A stretch of DNA of 64,000 nucleotides, from contig JAEHOE010000218.1 in NCBI GenBank assembly GCA_016858145.1, positions 1 through 64,000 on the forward strand, given 5' to 3'. Position 1 is the stretch's first letter. Each line of letters starts with the position of its first letter. Source of the DNA: Edaphochlamys debaryana. Lineage: Eukaryota; Chlorophyta; Chlorophyceae; Chlamydomonadales. The notes beneath the pieces were generated by a model, which saw only the letters and a program-made list of their open reading frames with translations, did not search any database and was not told where the DNA came from. Made by a program: the position numbers and the translations under genes. Positions 42,675 through 56,299 of the stretch are shown here, in pieces.

Positions 42675-45600
42675 CTAGGATGGCTGCTGGACCTTAGCCT
42701 CTTGCAGCCCTCCATCCCGCGCGGCCCTCCTGAAGACGCCGCGCACGTGCGCCCGCACGTCAAACTCCGGCGGCGCCAGGCTGAGCAGCGAGCCCTGCCA
42801 CGTGGCGTCCCGCTTGGCCTTGCCCAGCTGTGGGTACAGCAGGAGCGCGAAGTAGGCCACGGTGAAGACGCAGGCCACGATGAGCAGGATCTGGGGAGGG
42901 AAGGGGGGAGAGAGGGAGGGAGAGAGGGAGAGGCGGCCCATGGCCCGGGTCAGTAGCAGGGGCCCGGCAGTATGCGTCATGCGCCCCCAAGAGGCTAGGG
43001 CCCGCCCACGGCTCTCAGCATGCACCCACCGTGTGCAGCTGCGTGACCTGCTCGTATCGCGAGATCATGTACGTCAGGAAGAGCTCCGTGGCCTGCTGGA
43101 GGCCCTCGTACAGGTCCGCACCCGCCACGACTGCAATGTAGGAATCTGCGGGCGGGGACGGCACCGAGCGGCAAAAAGCGGGTGAGTACGGCCTGGCCGT
43201 ACATCGCGGGCTCGTCGTACATGAGGTTACTATGCCACTACCCACATCGTGCATTGTTGTACGCCACGTCCTCGTCAGCATCCAGGTACAGCAAGCGTAG
43301 CTCCGTTATGGTACGGCGCACCATGACCTGAATGGGGAGGCGCACAACGTTAGGGTAACAGTATGGCTGCAACGGACTGGAGTCTCGGGCACGCATGCGA
43401 AGCCCCATAAGGCGAGAAGCTAAGCCCCCCCCGTGCAGCATCAACTGGACTCACGTCAAGACCGTTGTGGGTCGCCTGAGGACGAGCAACGAATGCATGG
43501 AGAAAGAAGTGGATGGTCAAAGCGCGGATCTGATAATATTGCACACAGAAAAGCACAGGGTAGATGACTTGCCTCGTAGTATTCGTGGCCAGGCTGGAGG
43601 CAGAGCTCCTTCTCGTAGCGCATGCACGCTTTCAGTCTGAAGAAGTTCTGCGGGGTGGTCGGGCACGCGGGGGAGCGGCGGGTCGGGTCGAGGGGAGATG
43701 CGGGGAGCCGGATAGAGCCTGGGGCATGAAACCCCCATCGCGGGCGACCTCAGCGCCACCGCGGCTGCTGCGACCCTTCCTGCGTGCTCCCGCTCGCCCT
43801 CGCCACCCGTCCTCGACATCAGATGCCACACGCCCATGACCTGCCTGCGCAAACTCCGACGATTGGAAGGTGCCTGCAGGGACCTCCTGCTGGAAAGTAG
43901 AGTCGAGCATGGACGCCGGGAAGCCTCCGTACATGAGAGCATCTGGGGGGGTGGCACGGCGGGAGAGAGGGAGAGTGTGTCACTTTAAGCGCGGCCCCTC
44001 ATCTAACCCCAAGCCAGGGGCACCAGGAGGGGCATGCGAGCTTCCCCTCCGTGTACGGCAGCCTGCCTCACCGTACTCGCTCTCGAACAGCGCAAGCTCT
44101 CGGGCCAGCATGGGGCGCCACACGTCCCTCTCCTCCTTGCTGTCCTGCGTGACGAAGGCCGCCCCAATCGCACGGATGCGCGTGTAGCGGTACGTCACTC
44201 GGCTCGCCATGTTGAGCGACGCGAGCGGGGCTTGCAGGCCGTTCAGCAGAACCAGGCTGATGGCGAACAGGGTGATCAGGGCGACGTTCCAGACGAAGAA
44301 AGGAACCTGTTAGGGCGGGGCAGGGGCAAGGCGTATGCTGGGCCGGGCACCGTCAAAGCGGACAGAAGGACAACAGTAGGACTCACATGGTGCGTCCGTA
44401 CGGTCGTACCACACGCGCCGGAATCGTGCACTCACCCCGAACTTGAGCATTGTGGAGTGTGACGGCACCAGCACCTTCCCGTTGATGCGCCAGCGGGCAG
44501 CGCCCTTGGTGGCGGCGGCGCGTGCCTTCTTGGACTCCTGCACCAGCACTGGCGCCTCGCCCTTCTGTGGGGAGGGCAGGTGTACAGCAACGACGGACTC
44601 AGGGTCTGGGTGTCTGACAAGGGGCTGGTCTGCTGCCATACGAGAACTCTAGCCGCTAATAGCTTGCGCGCAGGGCCCCAGGCGCCTGCTGAGAACCTGT
44701 AGGGGGGGCGACTCACCGTCCGAAGCTCATCGCCGGACTCTTCAGCCGGCTGACCGCCTGCCTCTCCTGATTTGCTCTCCTTTGTCGCCACCCGCTTGGG
44801 CGGTGCCTCTGTTGGCAGGACCGGTGCAACGAGGGCCAGCTCGAGGCCCCCCGCCCCGGCCAGACGAGGTGCTTGCAGCTTGGCGGTTGCGGTCCTCGCC
44901 TCCTGCTCCTCGCCAGCCTCAGAGGCATCGTCATCGTCGTCCTCACTGCTGTCATCGATAATCTGCGTCCGAGGGGCCAAGCCGGGACGTGAGGCCTTGT
45001 GATGGATGGATGAGGCCGCTCGAGTAAATTTCCAAGGGCGTGAGGTCACACATCCGTCCAGGGCCCGAGGGCCCAGAGAACCCACAGCCCGGGGCGCCAC
45101 TCGCCTTGACGTCCACGGACGACAGCTGGCGCAGGATGGGCCCGGGCAGGCCCAGCATCGCGAGGAAGCCCCGGATGCGCGCCCGCTCGAGGCGGTGCAC
45201 CAGGAACAGCAGGTAGCCTGGGGAGGAGCGTGAGGGGCGCAGCGGACACGGGTTTAGGCTGTGTCGAGGGGCCAGGCCACACCCATGCAGGCCTGCCGTG
45301 CAGCAGGCTCGGGCGCTCCACGCACCGGTGCACAGCAGCTGCACGACCAGGGCCTCCACGATCAGGAGGATGACCAGGTCTGGGGGCAGGTGGGGAAAGG
45401 GCGGCAGAGCTGTTACACCGGGTGGGCCAAGGTGCGGCGCGGGCTTCCCAGGGGTCCCTGTAGCGTTGGTGACTACTGAGCAGGGCTACACCCCCTCACC
45501 CGTGCGGAGGACCAGGATGCTGTCCCAGGCTGTGCTGACCTGAGGGGACGAGGATGGCAAGAGTTGAAGTCCGTTGGGGTCAGCCCACACACAGTAACCG

Positions 45601-48600
45601 TTGGACGTACGGCAAGCACTCGGGTGCACCCCAGCGGGCCTCACAAGATAGTCCAAGGCCTCCGAGTAACCCACGAAGAGGGGCCCCAGCCCATTCGTCA
45701 GCAAGAAGGAGTAGGAGCGGTGCCACCTGCGGTGCGGGAGAAAGGGATCAGGAGGTTGGATCATGTGCGCTCCCGGCCCGCTCCCCGGCCCTCCAGATTG
45801 CCGCAAGGGCCCCCAGCTTGCTCACTTGTACTCGTCCAGCATCTTGGGGACGAGGAAGAGGGCCTCGCGCGCCGCAGCAATGAAGCGGTTGCCCAGCACC
45901 CACGCCCCGGCCTGGGCGGTGAGAACCTGGGGAGGGCTCGTGTCCAGATAGACTGCGGTGGGGCGGGGATGGAGGGTGGGAGAGTGAGGCAACATGTGAG
46001 CCGTCGGCTCCAGCCTCTACCTCAAGTCCCTCGCCCTGCTGCATATACTGACCGCTGTACTTGAGGCGGGGCTGCGTGTAGAGGTTGTACACAGTTTCCT
46101 CTGGCTTGGCTGTCGCTGTCTCGGAGAGCCCGAGGTAGACGCTCTCTGCAGGGGAATAGGAGCGGGCAGAGTGACACGAGTGAGCTTTCGACACAGAGCA
46201 GCAAGGGCGGCCGAGCCTCTTGCACCAGCACTGGTGGCCCCACTGTACGGCGACGCGCCGACCCTCGGCTCAGCCCTGTAGCCAACTCACGGTGGTACTG
46301 CTCCATGAGGGCAATGTTCGTGTAGAGCTTCTCCATCGTAAAGCTCAGGGGGTTGGAGCAGACCGACACCTTGGCTGTGACGTTGGCTCGCTCGCAGAAG
46401 GTGCCCAGGATGGCTCGCACCACAATCAGCTGCGACCGGTCCATGGCCATGGCCTGATGGGGGGCAAAAGAAGGCGGGGAGAAACGGCTTCAGGCTGAGG
46501 TAAGCACCTGGCAAGCCGGGCGGGAAGGGACAAGAGCATACTGAGAGGCTCTAGGGGCTAGGGGCAAGGGTACTAGGCGGCGTGTCTCGTGCCCGCGGGC
46601 GGACGGGCGAGAATGAACGTCACACTTTACGGTTTGATCTCGCCCTGCCCACCTGCCGGTGAACCAGGTACACGTTCCTGTGGAAGGGAAACATAGGAGC
46701 AGAACGATTGAGCTTTGGTTGAGGGGAAACATAGGAACAGAACGCTTGAGCCTTGGCTGCCTGGTGCCCTGCCCCCGACTGCCCCACGACTGAAAGAGGG
46801 CTGCTCGAGGGCTAGCACAGCCGCACTCCCTGCAGCCTGGGCGCCCCACCTGTGCTCGGCCGCCGTGAGCTGTTTGATGATGACGTAGCCCACGATGTGC
46901 ACGATCAGCATGACGGCGATGCAGGCGAAGCTGGTGACCCGCAGGCGGTCCAGGGGCGCCGCGAGGCTGGGCCCCAGCACCGTCTTGTGGAGGGCCTTGA
47001 GCAGCCGCCCGCGCCTGGCGTCAATCATTGCCTCATTGGCATCTGTCTGGTCGGTCGTGGCTGCGGAGGTTTGGGGCGGACAGGTGCACAGTTCGCGAGG
47101 AGAAGGACGATGCCCCCAGCGGGAAACTCCTGGCCCATGCATGGTCAGGCATTCTAGAATCCCCGCAACCTGAAGCCCACCTGAGTAGGCGCTGGCTGCC
47201 TGGCTCCCGTCCGCGCTGGACTCTCCGCTCTCGCTGGCCTTGTCATCACCCGCCTCTGCCTGGTCAGGCGGGCCCTGGGTGCCCGGCTGTGCGTGAGAAG
47301 CCATGGACTCCGGCGTCCCCACGTCCCGCCGGTCAGCGGCCCCGCTGAGGCCGCTCACTGCGGGCCCGAAGGAGATGCGCTGCTTGCTGAGAGCAGGCCC
47401 CTCGTCCTTCTCCTCAGGAATGGGCGCCAGAAGCGAGACGCTGACGAGCTTTGACGGTGAGCGGGCCTGATCGACCTCCCCTGCTGCACCTCCCTCTGGC
47501 TCATTGGAGGTGCCCTCTGCAGCTTTGGCCTCAGCGCTGACCTCGCCGGTGGCCTGCTTTGACAGGGTCCGCACCCACTGCTCCACAAACTCCGATTTGC
47601 TGGTGGTGCGGTGGTGCAGGCTCTCGGATGCGCCGTGGCCCTGGGCTCCCGGGCTGATGGGCCGGTCTTTGTCAGACATGGGTGGCGAGCCCGGGTCCGA
47701 CGCGGTGCCGTCATCGTCGCCCGCTGGCTGGGGGTCGCCGCCGTCCTTGCCGGCCTCACTGTCGCTGGCCTCCCGGTCGCCGGCGGACTGGCCCGCTCGG
47801 CTGCCGGCCAGCGCCTCCACCCTAAGGACCTTGGCTAGGTCCACGTGGGCTCCCGTGTAGGTGGTGTCGGGGTGCAGGGTCGCAAAGACCTTTGCGCCGC
47901 CCCCGGGCATGGGCACGTGCACGCCCTGCATCTTGAGCCGCATGGTCCCCGAGTCGGGGTGGGGGCCGATGTACATGAGCAAAGGGCTGACGGTGGGGTG
48001 CAGCGGGGCGGCCTTGAGGGCGCTCTTCTTCTTGGGCCCAGAGCCGCTGACCAGCTTGTCCCACGTGGCGCCCTCGGGGATGTCCAGGAATCTGAAGTAC
48101 GGCAAGGGCGAACACAGGGCATGGGGAGTGCATGCACAGTATGGGATGGAGTAGGAGCCCCCAGAACCGGTGATAGGTGCTGCGCTCTGCTTGGGCTTCA
48201 CGACCCTTGTAGCTCCCAAGACCTGCCAACCTCGGCTGGCCCCGCGCGCCCCGCCTCTCCAAGCACCTCACTTGCTCAGAGGCTTCTTGTGCATGAAGCT
48301 CGCGGGCACTCCGGTGATGAGGCCGGTCAGGAAGCTGGCCTTGCGGATGACCAGGTCCTCATCCAGCTCCACCACACCCGCCATCAGGTCACGGCGCCAC
48401 AGGGTCAGCCGGATGCGCAGAGCCGCAGCACCGCTTTCCTCATCAGCGGAGGCCTCCTCATCCAGCTCCACCTGAGAAAGGAAGGCGAGGTGAGCCCGCT
48501 AGCATCCTGGAGGGCAAATTCTTGGTCGGGGTGCGCACCAACTTCCACCGTGCTGGCAAGCTGTCTGGCTGGCCTGTCAAGAGACGCGCCTTCTCACCTG

Positions 48601-51600
48601 AACGCATGCCGAGCGGGAGACGCGGCCCTTCATCCCAGCGAGGCTCTGTGCCCCAGTCACGATGGGCAGCTTCTCCTCGCCCTCCTTCTGCGGCTCAACC
48701 ACGCGCATGCGCCAGGACATGCCTGTTGGGGACCAGGCATGGGTCAACATGCGGTCATCATATGCACGGGCAAAGGCTCCTGCATTCCAGGCGCATTGAC
48801 CCCAATGGCTGGAGCTACCCGACGGGGTTTTCTGCCCATGCAGCGTCAGACCACCCCAGCACCTTGCGATCACCGTACGCCCACGTCCTGACCACCCATA
48901 TAGCAAGCTATGCGGACGCCTGTCTTTGCCTGCCTGTTGTGGTGACCCCTCGCACCTGGCAGCTCCTGCTCCTTGTACAGCAGTGAGACCAGGAGCATCT
49001 GCAGGTCGTTGCCTCCGTCCATCCAGGCCCCGAACACGTCTGTGAAGTCGCCCACGTTGCGCCCCAGCAGCTTGTGGGCCGGGAAGTCGAAGGCGGTGCA
49101 GTTGGGGTCCGACAGGGCCAGGACGGTGCCGCTGAAGTCAATGGTGGCCTGCAGCCTCGTGTTGTTCAGCATGTCCTCCACGGTCACCTTGGTCAGCTGA
49201 GGAGCAGGGGAAAGGGGGGCCAGGTAAGACAGGAGACGAATATCAGCTCCCAGGGGGCAGCAGCTTGTTGGTAAGGCAAGCGGGCAGAACATGCCGTGCG
49301 CCCAATTCAACAACCCACAACCCGGACAGACCTGGACAATGTGCAGGGTCACCGTTCCTCGTTGCGCGTCGACTTGATCCACGGTCTTGATCTTCAGCTT
49401 GACAGGAAGCAGCCCACCCGACTCAGACACCATCTGCACAACGACTCCAGCCCGACATCCGTACGGCTGAACGACTTGTGGTGGATCCTGAGGCATGACA
49501 ATTGAGGCTTTGATAGGAACGTTGTGCTCCAACCTTCTGAAAGGGGCTGAGTTCAGACAGATGTCACGAGGGCAGGCCCGGCAGGCCGGCACCCATCTTA
49601 CCTTGACCCATTTGCCGTGCAGCGTGTTGTACGGCGGAGGCAGGAGCTGGTCCAGCCTCATGGTTGCGAGCTTGCGCATGGAGTAGCCCAGCATCAGGGA
49701 CATGTCCGCAGAGGCGAACCTGATGCGCATGTGCGAGTCGCACACCAGCATGCTGTTGTCCAGCCCGTCAGTGCGCTGCATGTTGAGGACCAGGAGGCGT
49801 TGGCCGTCCGTGCCTGGTGGGAGACAGGGGAAGCGGAGAACGATACGGCGCAAGGTTTTAGATAGCCGCCATGCCCCAACACGCAATGCCATGCAGCCCG
49901 GGTCGAGAAAAGCAGCAGAAAGCTCACGCCAGCCCAGTCCTTGCTGTGAAGCCCGCCAATGTCTGTTCAGCCAGCGACCCTGGCTGTCGAGGGGGCCCCA
50001 CCCGCCAGGTGGACGGTGACGTGGGCAGCGACGGGGTCCAGGTACCGGTGGCGGAACTCGAGCTCGGCATTGACGCCAGCAGCCAGTTCCCCGGCAGTCG
50101 CCTCACGGCACCGCTCCAGCAGCGTGTCTGCCTCCGTGGTCTCCATGACCAGACTCGCCAGCGTGCGGCCGACCTGTCACGGGTGCCGAGGGTTGCGATA
50201 AGGGAATGACACCATAGTTGATGGGCCCCGGTAGGGGTAGTACGGCAAGCCCCAGTGCAACACGAGCACCGAGACGCCCTGTTCTGTTATTAGTCGAGGC
50301 TCGACGGCCTCTCAAGCAACCCACCAGCTCTCCCTCCATGGCGCCAACGGCCGATGCGAACTGCTGGTCCGCGCACAGGAAGACCCCGTTGGGCGCGATC
50401 CAGGCGCGCAGGTTCGTGTTGTTGTTGGGCATGGGCCGCACCACACCAAGAAACACACTGCGGACGGGGACACAGCACAAAGGCGCCCCATGATGAGCCC
50501 TTGTCCTGAACCTGTTGTGTTGCTTGCGCGGAGCATGGGTTACATGGCTGGAGATGTGAATAGCGCCGGCTCACCTGTCGGTGCCGATGCCGCTGAGCTT
50601 GGTGACGCACAGCAGGACCGGGAACACGTACCGGTCCTGCGGCAAGCCACACAGGCAGCAAGGGGGAGGCGTTTCGAGGGACCGAGTATAGGAGCAGAGC
50701 AGAGGCATCAGTGGCCGCCGCCCATGAACTGCGGGCACAGATGCCGGAGTACACAGGGCGCTCGACAGCCCGCATCCCCGCCCACCTCACCTTGTGCAAT
50801 GCCACCACCTCCTTAACAGTGTCCAGGATGTGTGGCTCGCTGGTGCTGATGTACCGCTGCATGTACGAGGCGTGGCGCTGGCTGAAGGGCTGGGGCATGA
50901 GGAGGCTGATGTTGACGCCCTCGAGTTCTTGCTTGGTGTAACCAAAGGTCCTCTGAACGGCCTGGGGGCGGGAAGCAGGGGTGGGCAAGACAAAGGGCAG
51001 GGCGATGGAAGCTGAGGACGTGTGAAGAGGAGGTCTGATGTCCTCGTTGAAGGTTGGGTTACAGCGCAAGCCTGTGTAGTGGGCAGCTCATGCTTCCAGA
51101 CGGCTTTAGCTTCTGCTGTTGCCCACCTGCGAGACCATCATGATGGTGCCCTCCGCATCGATCACGATCACGGCGTCATCCTCCATGGACATTGAGGTCA
51201 GGAACTCAGGTTTGTCCGCCGACTGCACGCTGCTCAGGTCGAGGGCTAGCAGGGCGTTGGCCCCGCCCTGACGGTTGGCCTCGCCGTACACACGCGCCGC
51301 CGCCACTGGGTCGTGCTTCACGCCCTCGAGGAACTTGCCGTAGCAGCGCAGCAGCTTGCCGTTGTTGGGGTAGCGCTCGAGCACCCTGCAGGGTGCGTGG
51401 CCAGAACGGGAAGCGGGTGCATGAGCGAAAAGGCAGGAGAGAGGCTTGAGGCCAAGCCGCCAAGACCCCTGCAGGGTCACCACGCTGCTCGGCACTCGAT
51501 GAACCCGATCGATGACATGTGCTTAGCGAACGCCCTGTAACCCAGCTCAGCCCGAGGGCCCACCTCTTGTACACTTGGTTCGCTCGCAATGTTGCACCGT

Positions 51601-54600
51601 CCAGTCCGTCCATGGCTTTGTCCATGGCAGAGACCTTGAGAGTGGTCTTCATGCACAGCTGCCAGACCTCGGCCTGCATCAGCAACACCTCCTTGTGGAC
51701 GCGCAGGACCGCCCTGCGGGACAGCGGGGGAAGGACACGATTCAGGAGAGCCTGCAGCCATACCGGTACATGTGCCGTGTGCACAGCAAGCCTTGCCCCC
51801 CGCCCCACCTGAAGTTGCGCTTGAACTCGATGTAGGCCTGAAGGTCCATGCCGCCGTCCTGGCTGTCCTTGAGACGCTTGGAGGCCTCTTGCGTGCAGAA
51901 AATCTGAACGTGGGGGATTGGGAGAGGCACAAGTGTGGGTGAGGGAGGCAGGTAACCAACATCCGCTTGAGCCCTGCAAGCCCTCCGAGATCATCGGCCC
52001 ACCTGGTATCGCTGCACAAAGTTGGGCGACGCCTTGGCGGCCAGCTGCAGCTGCGTCCTCGAGGCGGGTCCGTCCTTCTTGACTTCAAGAACAAAGTTGG
52101 AGTACCTGAGGGCGTCGCGGCGGGAAGCAGCAGGGGATTATGGTCATGAGGACGGAGGGCAGGGGAGGAATGAGCACTCTGGCCCCTTCCGCCCCGCCCC
52201 GCACGCCCCCGCCCCGCCCACCGCCGACCCCGCCCTGGCCCGACCCACAGGATGAGGAGGTGCGGCTTGCCGGGGAAGACCTGCAGGCCGGCTTTGATGA
52301 TGATCTCTCCATGCGAGGCGGCATCCGGGTCCACCACGCCGTCAATGTCGAACACGCGCATGACGCGGCTCAGCCTCTCCACCGTGTCCACCGAGTCAAA
52401 CTTGTAGATGGCGCTCAGCTTGACGGCCTGAGTCAGGCCCCTAAACTTCTCAGCAGGCCGCATCGCCCACCTGCGAGCGGGAAGGCAGGGGGCCGGCATG
52501 CTTACATACGCAAACACCAGCCAGGCCCAGGCACGGACCCCCCGCAACCTTGGGGTCGTGCCTCCCACGTGGACCCCGTCAGCCCCTGCCCCCTCACCAG
52601 TTGTACGCCGCGGTCAGGAGTGCGCCGCCGATAACGACCGGAAACGTGCCGTACAGCACCCACTGAGGGGAGGAGGAAAGGAGGTCACGTTGCAGCTTGG
52701 AAGGACATGCATAGGCGGGGCGGAAACATGTGTCACCCCAGCCGCAAGTACGCAAGCCCGAGTTGCTACTCACGTCTGTCCGCTCCTGGCGGGCTTCCGG
52801 GGTCATGGTCTTGCTGTGTTTGCCCCATGCAGCCACGAGCTGCAAGACCACTGGGAAGAGGACCCCGAACCACAGCCCCGTCCAGACCGCGTTGACGGGT
52901 CGCCGGTAGAAGGGCATCTGCGGGATTGGGATCGGCAAGGAATGCGGTAGAGCTGGTTGGGGGCGATAGCCTGATGATGTGCGCTGGGCCGCTGGACATG
53001 AGTATGAGGATTGAGGGGTGAGCACAGATCCTTGGCGCCGGCCTGTGCCCGTGAGGAAGCGGAAGAGATGCTTCATAGCAATTCATGCGTGACGCGGGCA
53101 ATTACTGCTTCTGTTCCTACACGCCTCTTTACTCGCTGCTCATGCAGGCCCGTCTCAAACGAAACGGGACGGGACGATACGGTTCGGGTTTACCCTAACC
53201 TGGCACAACGATCTTGCAGCTCTCACCTGACGGAAGTTCCACCAGACCACCAGAAGCACTGACACTGCCTCGCCCAGCGTCTGCAGCTTGAAGTTTCCCT
53301 CAAAACAATTCGCAAAGATGATGAAGGCCGCCTGCGGAGAGGGATGCGGGAAGGCGCCCTTGGACCAAGCTGCCAGCACTTGACCCAACAAGGGGTTGCG
53401 GGCCTACCCATCTGCCCTAGGTGTATCCTGGCATGCGCCCAAGCAGACCTTGGCAATCAGGATCTTGAGGCGTGTGTACACAGCCGGCGAGGCCAGGATG
53501 CCCTTGGATACGGGGTTCAGGTCGCTGGGCAAGGGCAGCGTGGCGAGGGATGGCGGAGAAGGCTCAGTCCGAGGAAAGCCTCTGGGGCCGTCGCACCGCC
53601 ACTAGTACATGCTTGCCCAGCCGCTGTGCCCCCGTGCAAGTTGAGGGGCCCGGGCCGCTTGCTGACCCCCGACATTACGTGCCTCGATGCAATGATCATG
53701 AGCGCTGTGATGGCCAGGAAGAGCGCGGCAAGGGCCCCAGCCACCAGCATGTGGACCAGGTGGGGCATCTCCAGGCACACTGCAGGGGTGGGCGGGGGGG
53801 GGAGGAATGTTGTAGCGACTCAACGTAACGTGACAAGACATCGACACAAGCCCGTGTACGGGCTACACGTGCAGCCCGTGTGGGTTGGCTGTAACCCCGA
53901 CTCACTGACACCCTCGAAGTAGGTGTGGTTCTTCACCCCGGCATCGAAGTTGCAGGCCAGTGCAAAGGTAAAGTAGTCTGCGGGACAGAGTGAGCAAGAG
54001 TGGCTGCTGTATGCACGGGGCGCTGCAACATGCCTGTACAAGCTGCACAATGTGCGGATCGGCTAGGGGGGTTGACCTGCCGCTCGCATGGCAGCACCCA
54101 AGCGCCACGCTCCTGGCAGGGCCGTGACAGTCTCTGACCCAAGTCCGAGCCCGATCCCACAACTTTGCAAGGGGGTACCCTGACTCCCTACTGCCTCCCA
54201 TCCACACCACAAAGGGGGGCGATGTTTGTGAGTGGGAGCGAGGCCAGGCCTATCTAGGTCCCTTGCGTTCCCAGGAGCCTTTGAGCCTTTGACCATGAAA
54301 CCGCGCGTTGCGCCCCACGCCGGGTGCTAGCAACCCCCCCTGTTGTGCTGGCACTCACCAAAGCTCGAGACGTAGCACATGACGAACAGGACGTCGAACA
54401 CGATGTGCAGGAACACCGCAAAGTGCTTGAGCCACTTGGACTGCTCCTGCTTGCGCAAGGCTCTGCAAACGGGCAGCAGGCAGGGATGCTGAGCGTCCAG
54501 GCCATCCTGTAACAAAGCAGTAGTGTGCAGTATTGTGCCCAGCCTCCGCCCCCCGAGCCCCCCCACCCCGAGCCCCGCAACCCCAACCCACATGGCGAGC

Positions 54601-56169
54601 CAGACCCGGCCCCCCTTTTGCCCAGCCTCCGCCCCCTGAGCCCGCTCCCCCCCGAGCCCCGCAACCCCGACCCACATGGTCAGCCACACCAGGCCGATGA
54701 CCGCCAGAACCACGCAGGCCGCCATGATGTACATGACAGTCACTGGGGGAAGGGGGGGCGGGGTAGACGAGAAATGTTTAGGGATGCCGAGCGAGACCAG
54801 ACGCGTGTTGCACCTGAAACGTGCACGACGACAGTATGTTCAACTTGCCGTACGTGTCGTAGCCGTACAACCGGATGATTGGCGAGCGCCATAGGACCCA
54901 GCGGATGACCTGCCACGCCGGGTTCCGGGTGTCGACGTTGAAGGCTTCGACGGACCTGAGGGGCAAAGAAGAACACACAAGCTGCAATGTGCAAGGGCAA
55001 GGTGCAAGGTGCAAGGTGCAAGCGCTGCGATCATCTGCGTGTCGTCCTCCGCAGCCATCCGGTTGGGCACCAGCTTGGCAACGTGCGGTTTATCCCCCGT
55101 CCCGAGTCAGCCCAGCCCTGCTTACGGATTGAAGGCGATCACGAAGTTCATCTACGATAGGGCGGGTCAGGAAGGGAGACAAGGCACGTCCAGGGTGGAT
55201 TGCTGCTTGGTTCACTGCCTCCCCTGAGCACCGCCCCGTTGCCTTTCCGTAACTTCTTGTGCAGCTCGACCCCCTGGCCCCCGCCTACCAGGAACTCGAG
55301 TGCCATCTTGAGCACCGCGAACTTCCAGCTGGACAGCGCAGACTGCTTGACCAGCGTGTACATGCCTGCGCCACCGGGCGGGCGGGGATATTATAGACAA
55401 CGGGGCGTAGTGCCGCGGGCGGGCGGGGAGAGGGGGCAGAGGGGCGGGGCTCTGTCGCACTAGCGTAGGTGTGGATGCCTAGTCCTGGGCATCAGCCAGG
55501 ACAGCCGCCAGGCTGTGAGGGTGTGTCTTGCAACGTCGGCGACTCGTTCTTTACACCTTGCCGCGACTGCCTTGGCCGGCAAAGCCTAGCTGTCCTTCAG
55601 CTGTCGGTGATGCCGAGGGCCACGCGCTGCCCGGGACCGCTCCTCCCCTCCACATCGGCAAAGCAACAAACTCACACGAAAACAATCCCTCCTGGAACGT
55701 CCGACGCTTGCCGAGCTCGGCATCTTCGGTGTCCGCGGCATTGCGACTGCGTGGCAATGGGTAAATATGTAATGGCTTCGATGCTTTATTCTAGTTCATC
55801 ACTTGGAGTTCTGTCAGGTCGTTGGGCGCGGGCTCGAGCAAACCCGGTCAGCGCACGCACGCACAGGTCGGACCGGGGAGCCGCACCACAAGAAGTACAC
55901 ACGCGGGGCTCAGCAGTCTGCCACGACGTAAGCAACGAAGCGTACGGACTGCGGCTTGAAGCGCGCTCCATGCGCGCTTGCTGTGCGCGACGACGCAATT
56001 GTCAAGAAGAACCCCTTCGCAGGCTTGCTTCTCGCTAGCCCATGCCCAGTCACCTTTTCTCCCTGTTGCGAATGAACTTTGCGTCGCTGTTTTGTGAAGA
56101 AGTTTCGCTGGTCGGCGCGCCAGAGCTACCACTCCGCTGGGAGGCCGCGTCCGCGTCGTCAATTGCCAT
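42675..56169 (-). CDS. TmcB-like multi-pass membrane protein with PAS segments
   Basis: 46 exons (given in order of transcription, plus coordinates): 56054-56169, 55676-55746, 55289-55365, 55126-55151, 54849-54955, 54676-54742, 54359-54462, 53906-53977, 53683-53779, 53449-53524, 53227-53331, 52774-52917, 52598-52662, 52249-52470, 52003-52105, 51809-51903, 51564-51713, 51127-51385, 50791-50961, 50575-50636, 50325-50457, 50002-50173, 49602-49813, 49332-49526, 48956-49196, 48598-48722, 48272-48471, 47181-48091, 46850-47060, 46653-46677, 46291-46453, 46053-46145, 45826-45952, 45645-45726, 45500-45539, 45326-45379, 45105-45217, 44717-44962, 44436-44564, 44072-44306, 43845-43942, 43573-43647, 43455-43475, 43246-43327, 43030-43145, 42675-42890. 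Together they are in frame, 2,167 residues. Order: short disordered N terminus; about six to eight membrane segments (residues 63-375); TPR-like helices (EVLERYPNNGKLLRCYGKFL type); PAS-like segments (about 600-1,080; for example VFGYTKQELEGVNISLLMP and SLMLGYSMRKLATM); acidic disordered region (1,200-1,450); further membrane segments ending with ILLIVACVFTVAYFALLL. This is the family annotated TmcB/TmcC-like after Dictyostelium tiny-macrocyst genes; a sensor role is inferred. Weakest junctions: exons 9/10 and 23/24. Confidence 0.85.
54535..54690 (-). repeat. Tandem duplication covering a splice donor in the TmcB-like gene
   Basis: Two imperfect copies of about 70 bases (about 54,620-54,690 and 54,535-54,606). 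The first contains the end of exon 6 and its donor (CCAT|GTGGGT); the second, inside the intron, keeps CCATGTGGGT as well. Both continue GGGGTTGCGGGGCTCGGGG and end GGGCGGAGGCTGGGCA. Confidence 0.8.
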
Positions 56170-56286
56170 ATTCGCGCTAAGCTCCTATAAGTCAGCACGC
56201 GGCGCCAGGGTCGTCAGCGCGGCCGTGAAGACCGCATTGTCCAACTGCGCGAGATGGGGTCAAGCGGCGCTCAAGCTGTAGGGCGC

Positions 56287-56294
56287 GTTATATC
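56287..56294 (-). promoter_or_regulatory. Possible TATA box of the TmcB-like gene
   Basis: On the minus strand GATATAAC lies about 120 bases before the proposed ATG. Spacing and sequence are reasonable; pattern only. Confidence 0.35.
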
Positions 56295-56299
56295 GAGGT

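Noticed and set aside
54778..54848. GT donor at CAG|GTGCAA for exon 5 of the TmcB-like gene
   Set aside because: It has a fair consensus but leaves the wrong phase for exon 6; the GC donor at 54,848 restores the frame and gives a continuous membrane-segment sequence.
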